Positions 26,859 through 36,009 of a stretch of DNA of 64,000 nucleotides are shown in pieces. Position 1 is the stretch's first letter, and each line of letters opens with the position of its first letter. Below the pieces are notes generated by a model, which did no database searches, was not told the origin of the DNA, and saw only the letters and a program-made list of their open reading frames with translations. The translations under genes were made by a program, and so were the position numbers. Source of the DNA: Rhodopseudomonas palustris (GTDB lineage: Bacteria > Pseudomonadota > Alphaproteobacteria > Rhizobiales > Xanthobacteraceae); NCBI GenBank assembly GCA_016215605.1, contig JACRJB010000031.1:1-64000 (forward strand), read 5' to 3'.

Positions 26859-28463
26859 TCACCCCGTCTGCGCCATCGCGAAGTAATCGGTGAACTGGTT
26901 GCGCAGTTCGACCTTGCGCAGCTTGCCGGTGGCGGTCATCGGCATTTCCTCGACGATCCGCACCAGCTTCGGCACCTGGAAGCCGCCGAGCGTCTTGCGG
27001 CAATGCTCGATGATCTCGGTCTCGGTCGCGGAGGCGCCGGGCTTGAGCTTGACGAAGCCGGACACCGCCTCGCCCCATTGCGGATGCGGCAGGCCGACCA
27101 CCGCGGCGTTCATCACCGCCGGATGCGCCAGCAAGGTCTCCTCGATCTTGACCGAGGCGACGTTCTCGCCGCCGGACTTGATCATGTCCTTCTTGCGGTC
27201 GAGGAACAGCACCTCGCCGTGCTCGTCGATCAGCGCCAGGTCGCCGGTGTGATGCCAGCCGAACTTTCGCGCAGCTTCGGTCGCTTCGGGATCCTTGTAG
27301 TAGCCGAGCATCACGTTGGGTCCGCGGTGCACGATCTCTCCGACCTCGCCGACGCCGAGCAGATTGCCGGCATCGTCCATGATCGCGGTCTCGTTGACCA
27401 GCGTCGACTCGCCCCAGTAGTTGCCGAAGCGTGCCAGCTGCCGGTCCGGCTGCGACATCGTCGTCGCCGGGTACATCTCGGTCTGGCCCGAGGGCTGGAC
27501 GAAGTTCGGGCACAGTTCGGCGATCGCCCGCTCCAGCAGCGGCCGCGGCATCGGCGCCATGGTGTAGATGCAGCAGCGCAGCGTCGACAGGTCGAACTCC
27601 TTGCGCCGCGGATGATCGAGGATCACCTGGTACATCAGCGGCAGGCCGATGAAGACGGTGAGCTTGTCGCGCTGGATCGACTCCATGCAGGCGACCGGGT
27701 CGAAGCCGCGCATCAGCGCCATCTTGCCGCCGACCGCGAGATAGCTCAGCAGAACGACGTGCGCCGCGCAGTGGAACAGCGGGAATTGCCCGGTGATGCC
27801 GTCCTCGCGCGACAGATGCATCTCGATGGCGTTGCTCATCACCGCCATCGTCACCGCGAGATGACAATGCATCGCCCCCTTCGGACGCGACGTGGTGCCG
27901 GACGTGTAGATGATCATCGCCAGGTCGCGGTCGTCGAACGCGATCTCCGGCTCGATCTCGGATTGCCCCTGGATCAGCTCGTTGAAGCTCGCCAGACCGG
28001 CGTCCTTGGCCTTGCCGGTGAGATCGACCGCGATCAGCGCGATGCCGCGCTGTTCGAGCGCGGCGCGGCGGTCCGGCTGGCCGTGCAGATTGTCGTCGAT
28101 CAGCGCGAACTTCACCCCGGCATGGTCGAGGATGTAGCTCATGTCGTCGGGGCCGAGCATGGTGTTGATCGGGACCCAGACCAGGCCGGCGCGGTGAATG
28201 CCGAACAGCGCTTTGACGAATTCGACCGAGTTGTTGCAGATCGTCGAGATCTTGTCGCCCGGCTTGAGCCCGCGCGAGACCAGATAGTTGGCGAAGCGGT
28301 TGGCGTCGCGTTCGAGCTCGGCATAGCTGACTTGACGCGCGCCTTCGGTCAGCGCGATCCGCGCCGGAAAGCGCCGCGCCGATTTGCGTAGGATATCGCC
28401 GATCGCAACCCGTCCGATCCGGCCCGGTCCCGGCACGCCGCCGGTCGCTTCTAGATTGGTCAT
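26859..28463 (-). CDS. AMP-forming acyl-CoA synthetase
   Basis: The 534-residue ligase has the P-loop MIIYTSGTTSRPKGAMHCH, QPSGQTEMYPATTMS, GWHHTGDLALIDEHGE, DRKKDMIKSGGENVASVKIE and the terminal TATGKLRKVELR with the catalytic Lys. It is a different paralogue from the ligase at 20346-21887. Its motifs resemble fatty-acid or benzoate/cyclohexane-carboxylate-type ligases, but the substrate is unknown. GAGGGAG lies about six bases before the ATG. It sits upstream of the carboxylase genes and downstream of the keto-acid cleavage enzyme gene on the same strand, with repeats on both sides. Confidence 0.9.
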   Translation of the reverse strand: MTNLEATGGVPGPGRIGRVAIGDILRKSARRFPARIALTEGARQVSYAELERDANRFANYLVSRGLKPGDKISTICNNSVEFVKALFGIHRAGLVWVPINTMLGPDDMSYILDHAGVKFALIDDNLHGQPDRRAALEQRGIALIAVDLTGKAKDAGLASFNELIQGQSEIEPEIAFDDRDLAMIIYTSGTTSRPKGAMHCHLAVTMAVMSNAIEMHLSREDGITGQFPLFHCAAHVVLLSYLAVGGKMALMRGFDPVACMESIQRDKLTVFIGLPLMYQVILDHPRRKEFDLSTLRCCIYTMAPMPRPLLERAIAELCPNFVQPSGQTEMYPATTMSQPDRQLARFGNYWGESTLVNETAIMDDAGNLLGVGEVGEIVHRGPNVMLGYYKDPEATEAARKFGWHHTGDLALIDEHGEVLFLDRKKDMIKSGGENVASVKIEETLLAHPAVMNAAVVGLPHPQWGEAVSGFVKLKPGASATETEIIEHCRKTLGGFQVPKLVRIVEEMPMTATGKLRKVELRNQFTDYFAMAQTG

Positions 28464-28526
28464 GATTCACTCCCTCGGTGCGAGGCAGCTCTTTCGGCTG
28501 CTTGTTTGATGTTGCCTCTCCGCCCG

Positions 28527-28624
28527 GTCGTTCCGGGGCGCGCGAAGCGCGAACCCGGAAGCCGACACGTGCAGAGCATCTCGGGATTCCGGGTTCGCGC
28601 GTTTTGCGCGCGCCCCGGAATGAC
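28527..28624. repeat. Palindromic repeat class A, inverted pair
   Basis: A forward copy at 28527-28562 (GTCGTTCCGGGGCGCGCGAA...) faces an inverse copy at 28583-28624 ending CGCGCCCCGGAATGAC. The pair lies between the acyl-CoA ligase start and the end of the beta-keto-acid cleavage enzyme gene, only seven bases from the latter's stop. Confidence 0.85.
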
Positions 28625-28631
28625 GCGACGA

Positions 28632-29498
28632 CTAGTGTCGTACGCCGAAGATCTGCCGCGCCTCGGCCGGGCTTGCGATCTCGCGCCCTGCCCGCCGCGC
28701 ACAGCCAGCGATCTCCTCGATCAGCTGTCCGTTCGACCGCACCTTCTCGCCATTGGCGAGGTAGAACGTATCTTCGAGGCCGGTGCGGAGATGGCCGCCG
28801 AGCTCGGCGCAGCGCTGATGCAGCGGCCAGATCTCCGAACGGCCGATCGCGGTGACCTGCCAGTGCGCCTCGGGGCGCTTCAGCTTCAGCAGGATCGGCA
28901 GCAATTCGGGATCGGACGGCATGCCGGAGGCGACGCCCATCACGAAGTTGTATTCGAGCGGACCGCTGTACATCCCGGTCTGGACGTACATGTCGACGCA
29001 GCGAACGATGCCGACATCGAAGCATTCGAATTCCGGCACGGTGCCGGCGTCCTTCATCGCGCCGAGGAAGTCCTGAATCTTCTCGACCGAATTGTCGAAC
29101 ATCATCGGCGGCCAGGCCCAGCTGTTGTCGGACTTGACCTTGAGGTAGTTCAGCGAGCCGGCGTTGCACGCGGCGATCTCCGGCCTGGTCTCGCGGATGC
29201 AGGCGAGCGGACCTTCGTAATGCGGGCCCGAGGTGCCGGAGGTGTGGTTGATGATGACGCCGGGGCAGGCCTCGCGGATCGCCTGCTGGATGTCGCGCGA
29301 GACCTTGACGTCCCAGCTCGGCAGATGCCCCTTGTCCGGCCGCTGGTCGCGCAGATGGATGTGCACGATGGCGGCGCCGGCGTCGTAGGCCGCCTTGGCT
29401 TCGCGCGCCATCTGTTCCGGCGTCACCGGCACGTTGTGCTGCTTCGGATCGGTCAGCACGCCGTTCAGCGAGCAGGTGATGACGGCCTTGTCGCTCAT
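28632..29498 (-). CDS. Beta-keto acid cleavage enzyme (BKACE, DUF849 family)
   Basis: The 288-residue TIM-barrel protein has the family's zinc and substrate motifs: AVITCSLNGVLTDP at the N-terminus, AAIVHIHLRD with the HxH zinc ligands, PGVIINHTSGTSG, FECFDVGIVR and GGHLRTGLEDTFYL. BKACE enzymes condense a beta-keto acid with acetyl-CoA to give acetoacetate plus a shorter acyl-CoA. 3-Keto-5-aminohexanoate cleavage enzyme (Kce) is the founding member. The specific keto acid cannot be read here. ATG 29498 is chosen because AAGGG lies about ten bases upstream and the conserved N-terminus starts there; a longer frame to 29555 is unsupported. Confidence 0.88.
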   Translation of the reverse strand: MSDKAVITCSLNGVLTDPKQHNVPVTPEQMAREAKAAYDAGAAIVHIHLRDQRPDKGHLPSWDVKVSRDIQQAIREACPGVIINHTSGTSGPHYEGPLACIRETRPEIAACNAGSLNYLKVKSDNSWAWPPMMFDNSVEKIQDFLGAMKDAGTVPEFECFDVGIVRCVDMYVQTGMYSGPLEYNFVMGVASGMPSDPELLPILLKLKRPEAHWQVTAIGRSEIWPLHQRCAELGGHLRTGLEDTFYLANGEKVRSNGQLIEEIAGCARRAGREIASPAEARQIFGVRH

Positions 29499-29727
29499 TC
29501 CAAATAGCCCTTCCGGCAATGCTGCGCTTGCGAGGATCGCGTTGCGCAAAACCATGTGACCAGAATGATGCGTGGGCGGCGGGCCGGCTTCTTGCGTGCA
29601 CGCGCTGTCGTCGGATCAGGGTGTCGGCCGAAGCCATTTCGAGCGAAGTGACGACCGGTTCGCGTCCCCGAACCGCGTCAGTCAAAGTGCGGAGCCAAGG
29701 TTCTGATCCTTCAGAACCGGCTTGGTC

Positions 29728-30552
29728 CTACGGCCGTCCCTGCCGGAATTCGGCGATGCCGGCGGCGTGCGGATCGCTGCGCCAGATCGCAAGATCGCGC
29801 GAGCCGGAGAAGATGGCGCGCGGCTGCAGACCGTAGAAGCGCCGGATCGAATGGCTGAAGTGAGTCGAGTCCGGATAGCCGATGTCCTGCGCCAGATGGG
29901 CGAGGTTGATGTCGGCATTGACGAAGTGCAGCAGATGCCGCGCCCTCTTCCAGGCGCGCAGCGCTCGGAACGACACCCCGGTCTCGTCCTTGAACAGATG
30001 CAGGAAACGCGACTGCGACAGGTTGGCGGCTGCGGCGCAATCCTCGGCGGTCACCGCCGCGCCGGAGACGTCGTTGAGCCGGACGATGGCGACTGCGATT
30101 CGCCGGTCGAGCTTCCGCGCCGGCAGCGGTTCGCCGAACACCAGATTGTCGAATTCGGTCGTGGTGAAACCGTCACGTCGCCCGGTCGCGACCAGCGCCT
30201 GATAGGCTTGCCGCACCCGGTTGGCCAGCGCGGCGGCGCCGCCGCCGCCGATCCGCGCGCCCAGCGCCGTCATCGGCGCTGTCAGCACGCTCTCCGGCTC
30301 GATCATCAGCGTGATCACCGACAGGCAATCGCTCGCGACATCGTGGACCAGGTAAGGCGGCACAAAAGCCATTGCGCCGCATAGTTCGGGCTGGCCCTCG
30401 ACGGTGACCCGCAGCTGACCTTGCAGCGCAACATAAATCGAGAAGCCGCCGACACTCCGCCGCCGCGGCCGGCCCAACAAGCCGGCGTAGAACACACGTT
30501 CAGGACTGATCAGAATCAGGCGTCCGGTATCCGGACATTCGTGGTCGCTCAT
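29728..30552 (-). CDS. AraC-family transcriptional regulator
   Basis: The 274-residue protein has an N-terminal cupin-like effector domain (GGFSIYVALQGQLRVTVEGQ, VPPYLVHDVAS). Its C-terminal AraC/XylS DNA-binding domain has two helix-turn-helices: LSQSRFLHLFKDETGVSFRALRAWKR and LAHLAQDIGYPDSTHFSHSIRRFYGLQPRAI. GGGAGG lies just upstream of the ATG at 30552. It lies in the same direction as and upstream of the keto-acid cleavage enzyme gene and is the only regulator inside the catabolic block, so it is the best candidate to control it. The effector and target promoter are unknown. Confidence 0.9.
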   Translation of the reverse strand: MSDHECPDTGRLILISPERVFYAGLLGRPRRRSVGGFSIYVALQGQLRVTVEGQPELCGAMAFVPPYLVHDVASDCLSVITLMIEPESVLTAPMTALGARIGGGGAAALANRVRQAYQALVATGRRDGFTTTEFDNLVFGEPLPARKLDRRIAVAIVRLNDVSGAAVTAEDCAAAANLSQSRFLHLFKDETGVSFRALRAWKRARHLLHFVNADINLAHLAQDIGYPDSTHFSHSIRRFYGLQPRAIFSGSRDLAIWRSDPHAAGIAEFRQGRP

Positions 30553-30713
30553 CGTTCCTCCCGGGGCGGATCGACGCCCTTCTGCCGCATCGCTGCAGGG
30601 CCCTCTTGCGGAGCGCCACGGACAATACAACAAACCCCGGGGTTGTCACCGGGCGAGATGACGCGGAACTGCGTCCTGGTCCGCGGTCGCGACCGCGCGG
30701 ATCGCCTGCCCGG

Positions 30714-31364
30714 TCAGGCGCGCCGGGCGACCTTCTGCTCGTCGCCGGCGCGGATTTCCGCCTCCAGCGCACGGCGGTAGCCGTCGCGATTCTGCAGCCG
30801 CTGCCAATAGGCCGTGACGTTGGGCCCGAAATCCTTGGCGAGACCGAGCGTCTCCGCCAGCCGCAACGCGTAGCCGATCGCCACATCGGCCGCGGTGAAG
30901 CGTCCGGCGCACAGCCATTCGGCCTGCCCCGCCGCCGCTTCGACCGCGCGCAGCCGTCCGAGGAACCACTTGGCGTAGTCCTCGACCACCTGCGGCTGCC
31001 GCCGCTCGTTCGGCTCGAGCGCGCCGTAGCGCAACACCAGCGTCTGCGGAAACGTCAGCGTCGCATCGCTGAAGAACATCCAGTTGAGGTAGCTGCCATA
31101 GTCGCTTTCGCCGACATCGACCACCAGCGGCGTCGGCCCGTATTTGGTGCCGAGATAGTGACAGATACCGGACGACTCCGTCATCCGGGTGTCGCCGTCG
31201 ATCATGAACGGAATGGTGCCGAGCGGATTGATCGCCAGATATTCCTTGGCGAACATCCGCGGCGGGAACGGCAGCATCTTCAGTTCGTAGTCGAGCCCGA
31301 GTTCCTCCAGCATCCACACAGGCCTAAACGAACGCGCGCCGTGGCAGTGATACAGCGTGATCAT
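30714..31364 (-). CDS. Glutathione S-transferase family protein
   Basis: The 216-residue protein begins MITLYHCHGARSFRPVWMLEELGLDYEL. This is a thioredoxin-fold N-terminal domain with Ser/Arg at the glutathione-activating position, followed by NPLGTIPFMIDGDTRMTESSGICHYL, the cis-Pro and glutathione gamma-Glu binding Glu-Ser. The C-terminal all-helical domain includes GRFTAADVAIGYALRLAE. It should bind glutathione; the conjugated substrate or any isomerase role is unknown. It sits within the acyl-CoA block between the AraC regulator and the ABC binding protein genes, same strand. GGGAG precedes the ATG. Confidence 0.9.
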   Translation of the reverse strand: MITLYHCHGARSFRPVWMLEELGLDYELKMLPFPPRMFAKEYLAINPLGTIPFMIDGDTRMTESSGICHYLGTKYGPTPLVVDVGESDYGSYLNWMFFSDATLTFPQTLVLRYGALEPNERRQPQVVEDYAKWFLGRLRAVEAAAGQAEWLCAGRFTAADVAIGYALRLAETLGLAKDFGPNVTAYWQRLQNRDGYRRALEAEIRAGDEQKVARRA

Positions 31365-31532
31365 GTGGTGGACGTCTCCCTCGATGTCATTGTTCGTTGA
31401 TGGGCTGAGCCGCCCGATGGAATCGAGCGAGCCGGCTGCGCTGCAGACTATCCCGTCGGTCCGCCGTGCGCGAGCGCCATGTCCCGCATGCCGCTCGCGA
31501 AGTGGCGGGGCCGTCCTGTCGCGACGGCGGTC

Positions 31533-32756
31533 CTACAGCATCGTCCCCTCGATGATCGAACCGATCCGCTTGTAGCCCTGCCCCTCGAACCGCTGCAACT
31601 GCATCTGCCGCAGCGGATGATGATTGGTCGGACTGGTGTTGACCCGGACGCCGGGCAACAGCGTCGGCACCTCGACGTCCTTCAGGTTGTTGGCCTGCGC
31701 CATGATGTTGTCGCGGCTGAAATTGCCCTTGCACTGTTCGAGCAGCACGCGCAGCACGGACGCCGACGTATAGCCGTAGGCGTTCAGGCTCTCTTTGGGA
31801 TTCCCGGTGGGGTAGTATTTCGCCATGAACGCGATGTAGTCCTTGATGCCGGGATCGTCCGCCCACGCCGGGTCGGCCGGATCCTTGACATAGGTCGAGG
31901 TGATCAGGCCCTCGGCGCGCTCGGCGCCGACCGGTGTGATCGTCGACGCCACCGATGCCGCGCCACTGGTGACGAAGTGCATCGGCTTCCAGCCCAGCTC
32001 GTAGACCTTGCGGATCGCCTGCGCGGCGAATTTGGAGGTGACGCCCGAGATCAGGACGTCGGCATTGGTGGAGCGCAACGTCACGATCTGCGAGTCGATC
32101 GTCGGTTCGGTCACCTCGTAAGACACCGCCTTCACCATTGCCTCGTAGCGGTCGCCGAGCACGTCGCGCAGGCCGGCCACGAAATCCTTGCCGAGATCGT
32201 CGTTCTGATACAGCAGCGCGAACTTGGCGTCGGGCTTCTGGCTGAGCGCGTGCTTGGCGAACACTTGCGCTTCAGTTCGCGAACTCGGTGCGAAGCCCAT
32301 GGTCCACGGATAGGACTTGTAATCCCCCCATTTGTCGCCGTTCACCGACAGAAACAGATGCGGGACCTTCTGTGCATTGATGTATTTCACCACGGCCGAA
32401 TTCGGCGCGGTGCCGAGCATCGAGAACAGGAAAGCAACGTTGTCGCTCTCGATCAGCCGCCGGGTCTGCTCGACCGTCTTGGAGGGGTTGAAGGCGTCGT
32501 CATACATGATGAAGTTGATCTTCCGGCCGGCGACGCCGCCCAGATCGTTGAGCATCTTGAAGTAGGCATCCTGACTCTTGGCGATGGTGCCGAGCGCCGA
32601 CACCGGCCCGCTCAGCGACGTGGTGCAACCGATCTTGATCTCGGTGGCGGTCACGCCCGGCGTGTCGTCGGCACGGGCGTTTCGTGAACCTGCAAGCGCG
32701 GCGAGACCGGCAGCGACCGACCCGGCCATCAGCGACCGGCGACTGAGCGACGTCAT
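31533..32756 (-). CDS. ABC transporter substrate-binding protein, branched-chain amino acid (LivK) type
   Basis: The 407-residue protein starts with a Tat-type signal (LSRRSLMAGSVAAGLAAL, cleavage near ARA), so it is likely folded before export. The mature part has the type I periplasmic-binding fold of the LivK/Peripla_BP_6 family: EIKIGCTTSLSGPVSALG, INFIMYDDAFNPSKTVEQTRRLI, and FALLYQNDDLGKDF. In R. palustris relatives this family commonly binds aromatic acids, dicarboxylates or fatty-acid-like ligands rather than amino acids. No permease or ATPase gene is nearby, so it must borrow a transporter or act as a sensor. AGGGAG lies six bases before the ATG. Confidence 0.88.
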   Translation of the reverse strand: MTSLSRRSLMAGSVAAGLAALAGSRNARADDTPGVTATEIKIGCTTSLSGPVSALGTIAKSQDAYFKMLNDLGGVAGRKINFIMYDDAFNPSKTVEQTRRLIESDNVAFLFSMLGTAPNSAVVKYINAQKVPHLFLSVNGDKWGDYKSYPWTMGFAPSSRTEAQVFAKHALSQKPDAKFALLYQNDDLGKDFVAGLRDVLGDRYEAMVKAVSYEVTEPTIDSQIVTLRSTNADVLISGVTSKFAAQAIRKVYELGWKPMHFVTSGAASVASTITPVGAERAEGLITSTYVKDPADPAWADDPGIKDYIAFMAKYYPTGNPKESLNAYGYTSASVLRVLLEQCKGNFSRDNIMAQANNLKDVEVPTLLPGVRVNTSPTNHHPLRQMQLQRFEGQGYKRIGSIIEGTML

Positions 32757-32873
32757 GACTATCTCCCTACGTTTCCTCGGACCTGGGCCTGCGTCTTGCG
32801 CGCAGTTATCAGGTACCAGCGTAGGAGACAGTCATTCCCGCCATCTTGCGTCCATGCGCTGGACGGCAGCTAT

Positions 32874-34031
<1,158 letters not shown>

Positions 34032-34044
34032 TGATTCTTCCCTT

Positions 34045-34203
34045 GTCATTCCAGGGCGCTCGCAAAGCGAGCGAACCCGGAATCTCCCTTGTTATCTATC
34101 GTTCGTCATTCCGGGGCGCGCGTAGCGCGAGCCCGGAATCCATAATCCCCGACGGTGGTTATGGATTCCGGACTTGCTCCCTTCGGTCGCAATCCGGAAT
34201 GAC
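34045..34203. repeat. Palindromic repeat class A, three-copy cluster
   Basis: Two forward copies (34045-34084, divergent; 34105-34143) and one inverted copy (about 34160-34203) separate the two acyl-CoA dehydrogenase genes. The first copy ends directly beside the ribosome-binding site of the downstream gene at 34031. Confidence 0.85.
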
Positions 34204-34220
34204 GAACTTTGAGATCACGT

Positions 34221-35360
34221 TCACAGCCCCATCTGCCGGCTGGCGAGGTCCTTCATGATCTCCTCGGTGCCGCCGCCGATGGCGTTGACCTTCACCTCGC
34301 GGTAGATCCGCTCGACCTTGACGCCGCGCATGAAGCCGGCGCCGCCGAAGATCTGCACCGCCTCGGAAGCGCAGAACGCCATGGTCTGCGTCGCCTGGTT
34401 CTTCAGCATGCAGATCTCGGCGATCGGGCTTTCGCCCTGCTCGACCCGCCACGCCAGCAATTCCAGCATCGCCTGCGACGCCGCGATTTTCTGCGCCATG
34501 TCGACCAGCTTGTGGCGGATCACCTGATGCTTGGTCAGCGGCTTGCCGAAGGTCACGCGCTCCTTGGCGTAGGCCGTCGCCTCGTCGAGGCAGACGCGCG
34601 ATGCCGCGATGCAGCCCGCCGCCATCGTCAGCCGCTCGCTGTTGAAGTTCTGCATGATGATCATGAAGCCGGCGCCTTCCTGCCCGAGCAGGTTGCCCAC
34701 AGGCACGCGGCAATTGTCGAAATGCAAGGTCGCGGTGTCGGACGCCCACCAGCCCATCTTCTTCAGCGACGTCCGCGTCAGCCCCGGCGTATCGCCCGGG
34801 ATCAGCAACAGGCTGACACCGCCCGGACCATCGCCGCCGGTGCGCACCGCGGTGGTGATGTAGTCGGCGCGCATCCCGGAGGTGATGAACGTCTTCTCGC
34901 CGTTGACGACGTAATGGTCGCCGTCGCGCACCGCGCGGGTGCGCAGATTGGCGACGTCCGAGCCGCCCCACGGTTCGGTGATCGCCAGCGCCGAGATCTT
35001 CTTGCCGGCGAGAATCTCGGGCAGCACCCGGGCCTTCAGCTCGGGCGTTCCGGCGCGCGCGATCGGCGGCGCGCCGATCGAATGGCTGTTGAGGCTGGCG
35101 CTGACGCCGCCCGCCCCGGCCCGCGCCAGTTCCTGCGTCGCGACGATCCACATGAACTGATCGGTCGGCGTGCCGCCGTATTCTTCAGGAAAGCCCAGCC
35201 CGAGCAGCCCGATCGCCGCGGCCTTCTCGTAGAGCTCGCGCGGAAAGCCGCCGGCCTCGTCCCACTCGGTCGCGAACGGCTCGATCTCTTTCTGGACGAA
35301 GCGGCGCACCACGTCGCGGAAGGCGATGTGGTCGGCGGTATAAAAAGGAGAGTTGGTCAA
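34221..35360 (-). CDS. Acyl-CoA dehydrogenase
   Basis: The 379-residue enzyme has EEYGGTPTDQFMWIVATQELAR, ALAITEPWGGSDVANLRTRA, GEKTFITSGMRADYI, RVTFGKPLTKHQVIRHKL and AVQIFGGAGFMRGVKVERIYRE. Its C-terminal motif is GGGTEEIMKDL, again with Gly where medium-chain enzymes have the catalytic Glu. Together with the gene at 32874 it could give paired dehydrogenation steps on branched acyl-CoAs; electrons would pass to ETF. No ATG exists near the domain start. A TTG at 35360 begins LTNSPFYTADHIAF at the usual place, whereas the frame stays open upstream to 35450. The start is therefore uncertain. Confidence 0.88.
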   Translation of the reverse strand: MTNSPFYTADHIAFRDVVRRFVQKEIEPFATEWDEAGGFPRELYEKAAAIGLLGLGFPEEYGGTPTDQFMWIVATQELARAGAGGVSASLNSHSIGAPPIARAGTPELKARVLPEILAGKKISALAITEPWGGSDVANLRTRAVRDGDHYVVNGEKTFITSGMRADYITTAVRTGGDGPGGVSLLLIPGDTPGLTRTSLKKMGWWASDTATLHFDNCRVPVGNLLGQEGAGFMIIMQNFNSERLTMAAGCIAASRVCLDEATAYAKERVTFGKPLTKHQVIRHKLVDMAQKIAASQAMLELLAWRVEQGESPIAEICMLKNQATQTMAFCASEAVQIFGGAGFMRGVKVERIYREVKVNAIGGGTEEIMKDLASRQMGL

Positions 35361-35481
35361 TGTCGCACCCGCAGCTCGAGTGCCGCGAGGATGCCGGGAA
35401 AGCCTGAGCCTCACTTGCGTCGAGACGCTGATCCAGGGCGCTCGGATCAACGACGCGCGGATCGAGCCGCGCGCGGGCGCG

Positions 35482-35796
35482 CTACGGCCGCTTCTGCTCG
35501 GCGATATAGGCCGCGATGTTCTTGGCCTCGATCCGGCTCAGCGCCATGCTGGACATCTTCGGGTGCGGCTCGAGCAGGAAGGTCGCGAGCTTGTCCTCGT
35601 CGAAGCCGGGCTGCGCGGCGACCGATGCGAACGACGGAACGAGGTCGGTGCCCTTGCGCTGATCCTCGGACACGACGTGGCAGCCGACGCACCAGCGCTT
35701 GGCGAGCGTTTCGCCGTTGACGGCATCGGCGGCAAACGACGGAGCGTGGACGCCGGCGAGCAGCAGACAGGACAGGCCCAGAGTCAAAGCGCGCAT
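35482..35796 (-). CDS. Class I c-type cytochrome, small periplasmic
   Basis: The 104-residue protein has a Sec signal (MRALTLGLSCLLLAGVHAPS, cleavage near FAA), one haem-binding motif C36-V-G-C39-H40 and a likely axial Met in PHPKMSSMAL. A single c-type haem is expected after Ccm maturation in the periplasm. Its partner is unknown; electron carriers of this size serve many dehydrogenases and oxidases. GAGG lies six to ten bases before the ATG at 35796. It is divergent from the histidine-kinase gene across a 213-base region with a long inverted repeat. A much longer antisense frame over the kinase gene is spurious. Confidence 0.88.
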   Translation of the reverse strand: MRALTLGLSCLLLAGVHAPSFAADAVNGETLAKRWCVGCHVVSEDQRKGTDLVPSFASVAAQPGFDEDKLATFLLEPHPKMSSMALSRIEAKNIAAYIAEQKRP

Positions 35797-35906
35797 GACA
35801 TTCCTCTTTGTCGGCGGTCCGGCCGGGATCCGCACCGAGCAGCGATCGGGATCATCGCAGCTGTTTACTGCAACGGTTCCACGGACGATAGGTGGAGGAT
35901 CGTCTG

Positions 35907-35947
35907 GGGATACCATCATAGCCCTCGACCGGCGTGCTATGGGTATC
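35907..35947. promoter_or_regulatory. Inverted repeat between the cytochrome c and hybrid kinase genes
   Basis: GGATACCATCATAGC and GCTATGGGTATCC form arms of a near-perfect dyad; the right arm lacks two bases of the left. They are separated by about 13 bases. The dyad sits in the divergent promoter region and could be an operator or an RNA hairpin. No known binding motif was recognised. Confidence 0.45.
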
Positions 35948-36009
35948 CGATCAAGGGAAAAGATGCTTAATTGACAATCAATGGCAGCTGATTTCGAATC
36001 TTCCAGACA

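Noticed and set aside
26749-29685. Very long minus-strand frame across the ligase and BKACE genes
   Set aside because: It overlaps two well-supported genes in another frame and runs through palindromic repeats; no domain is recognisable.
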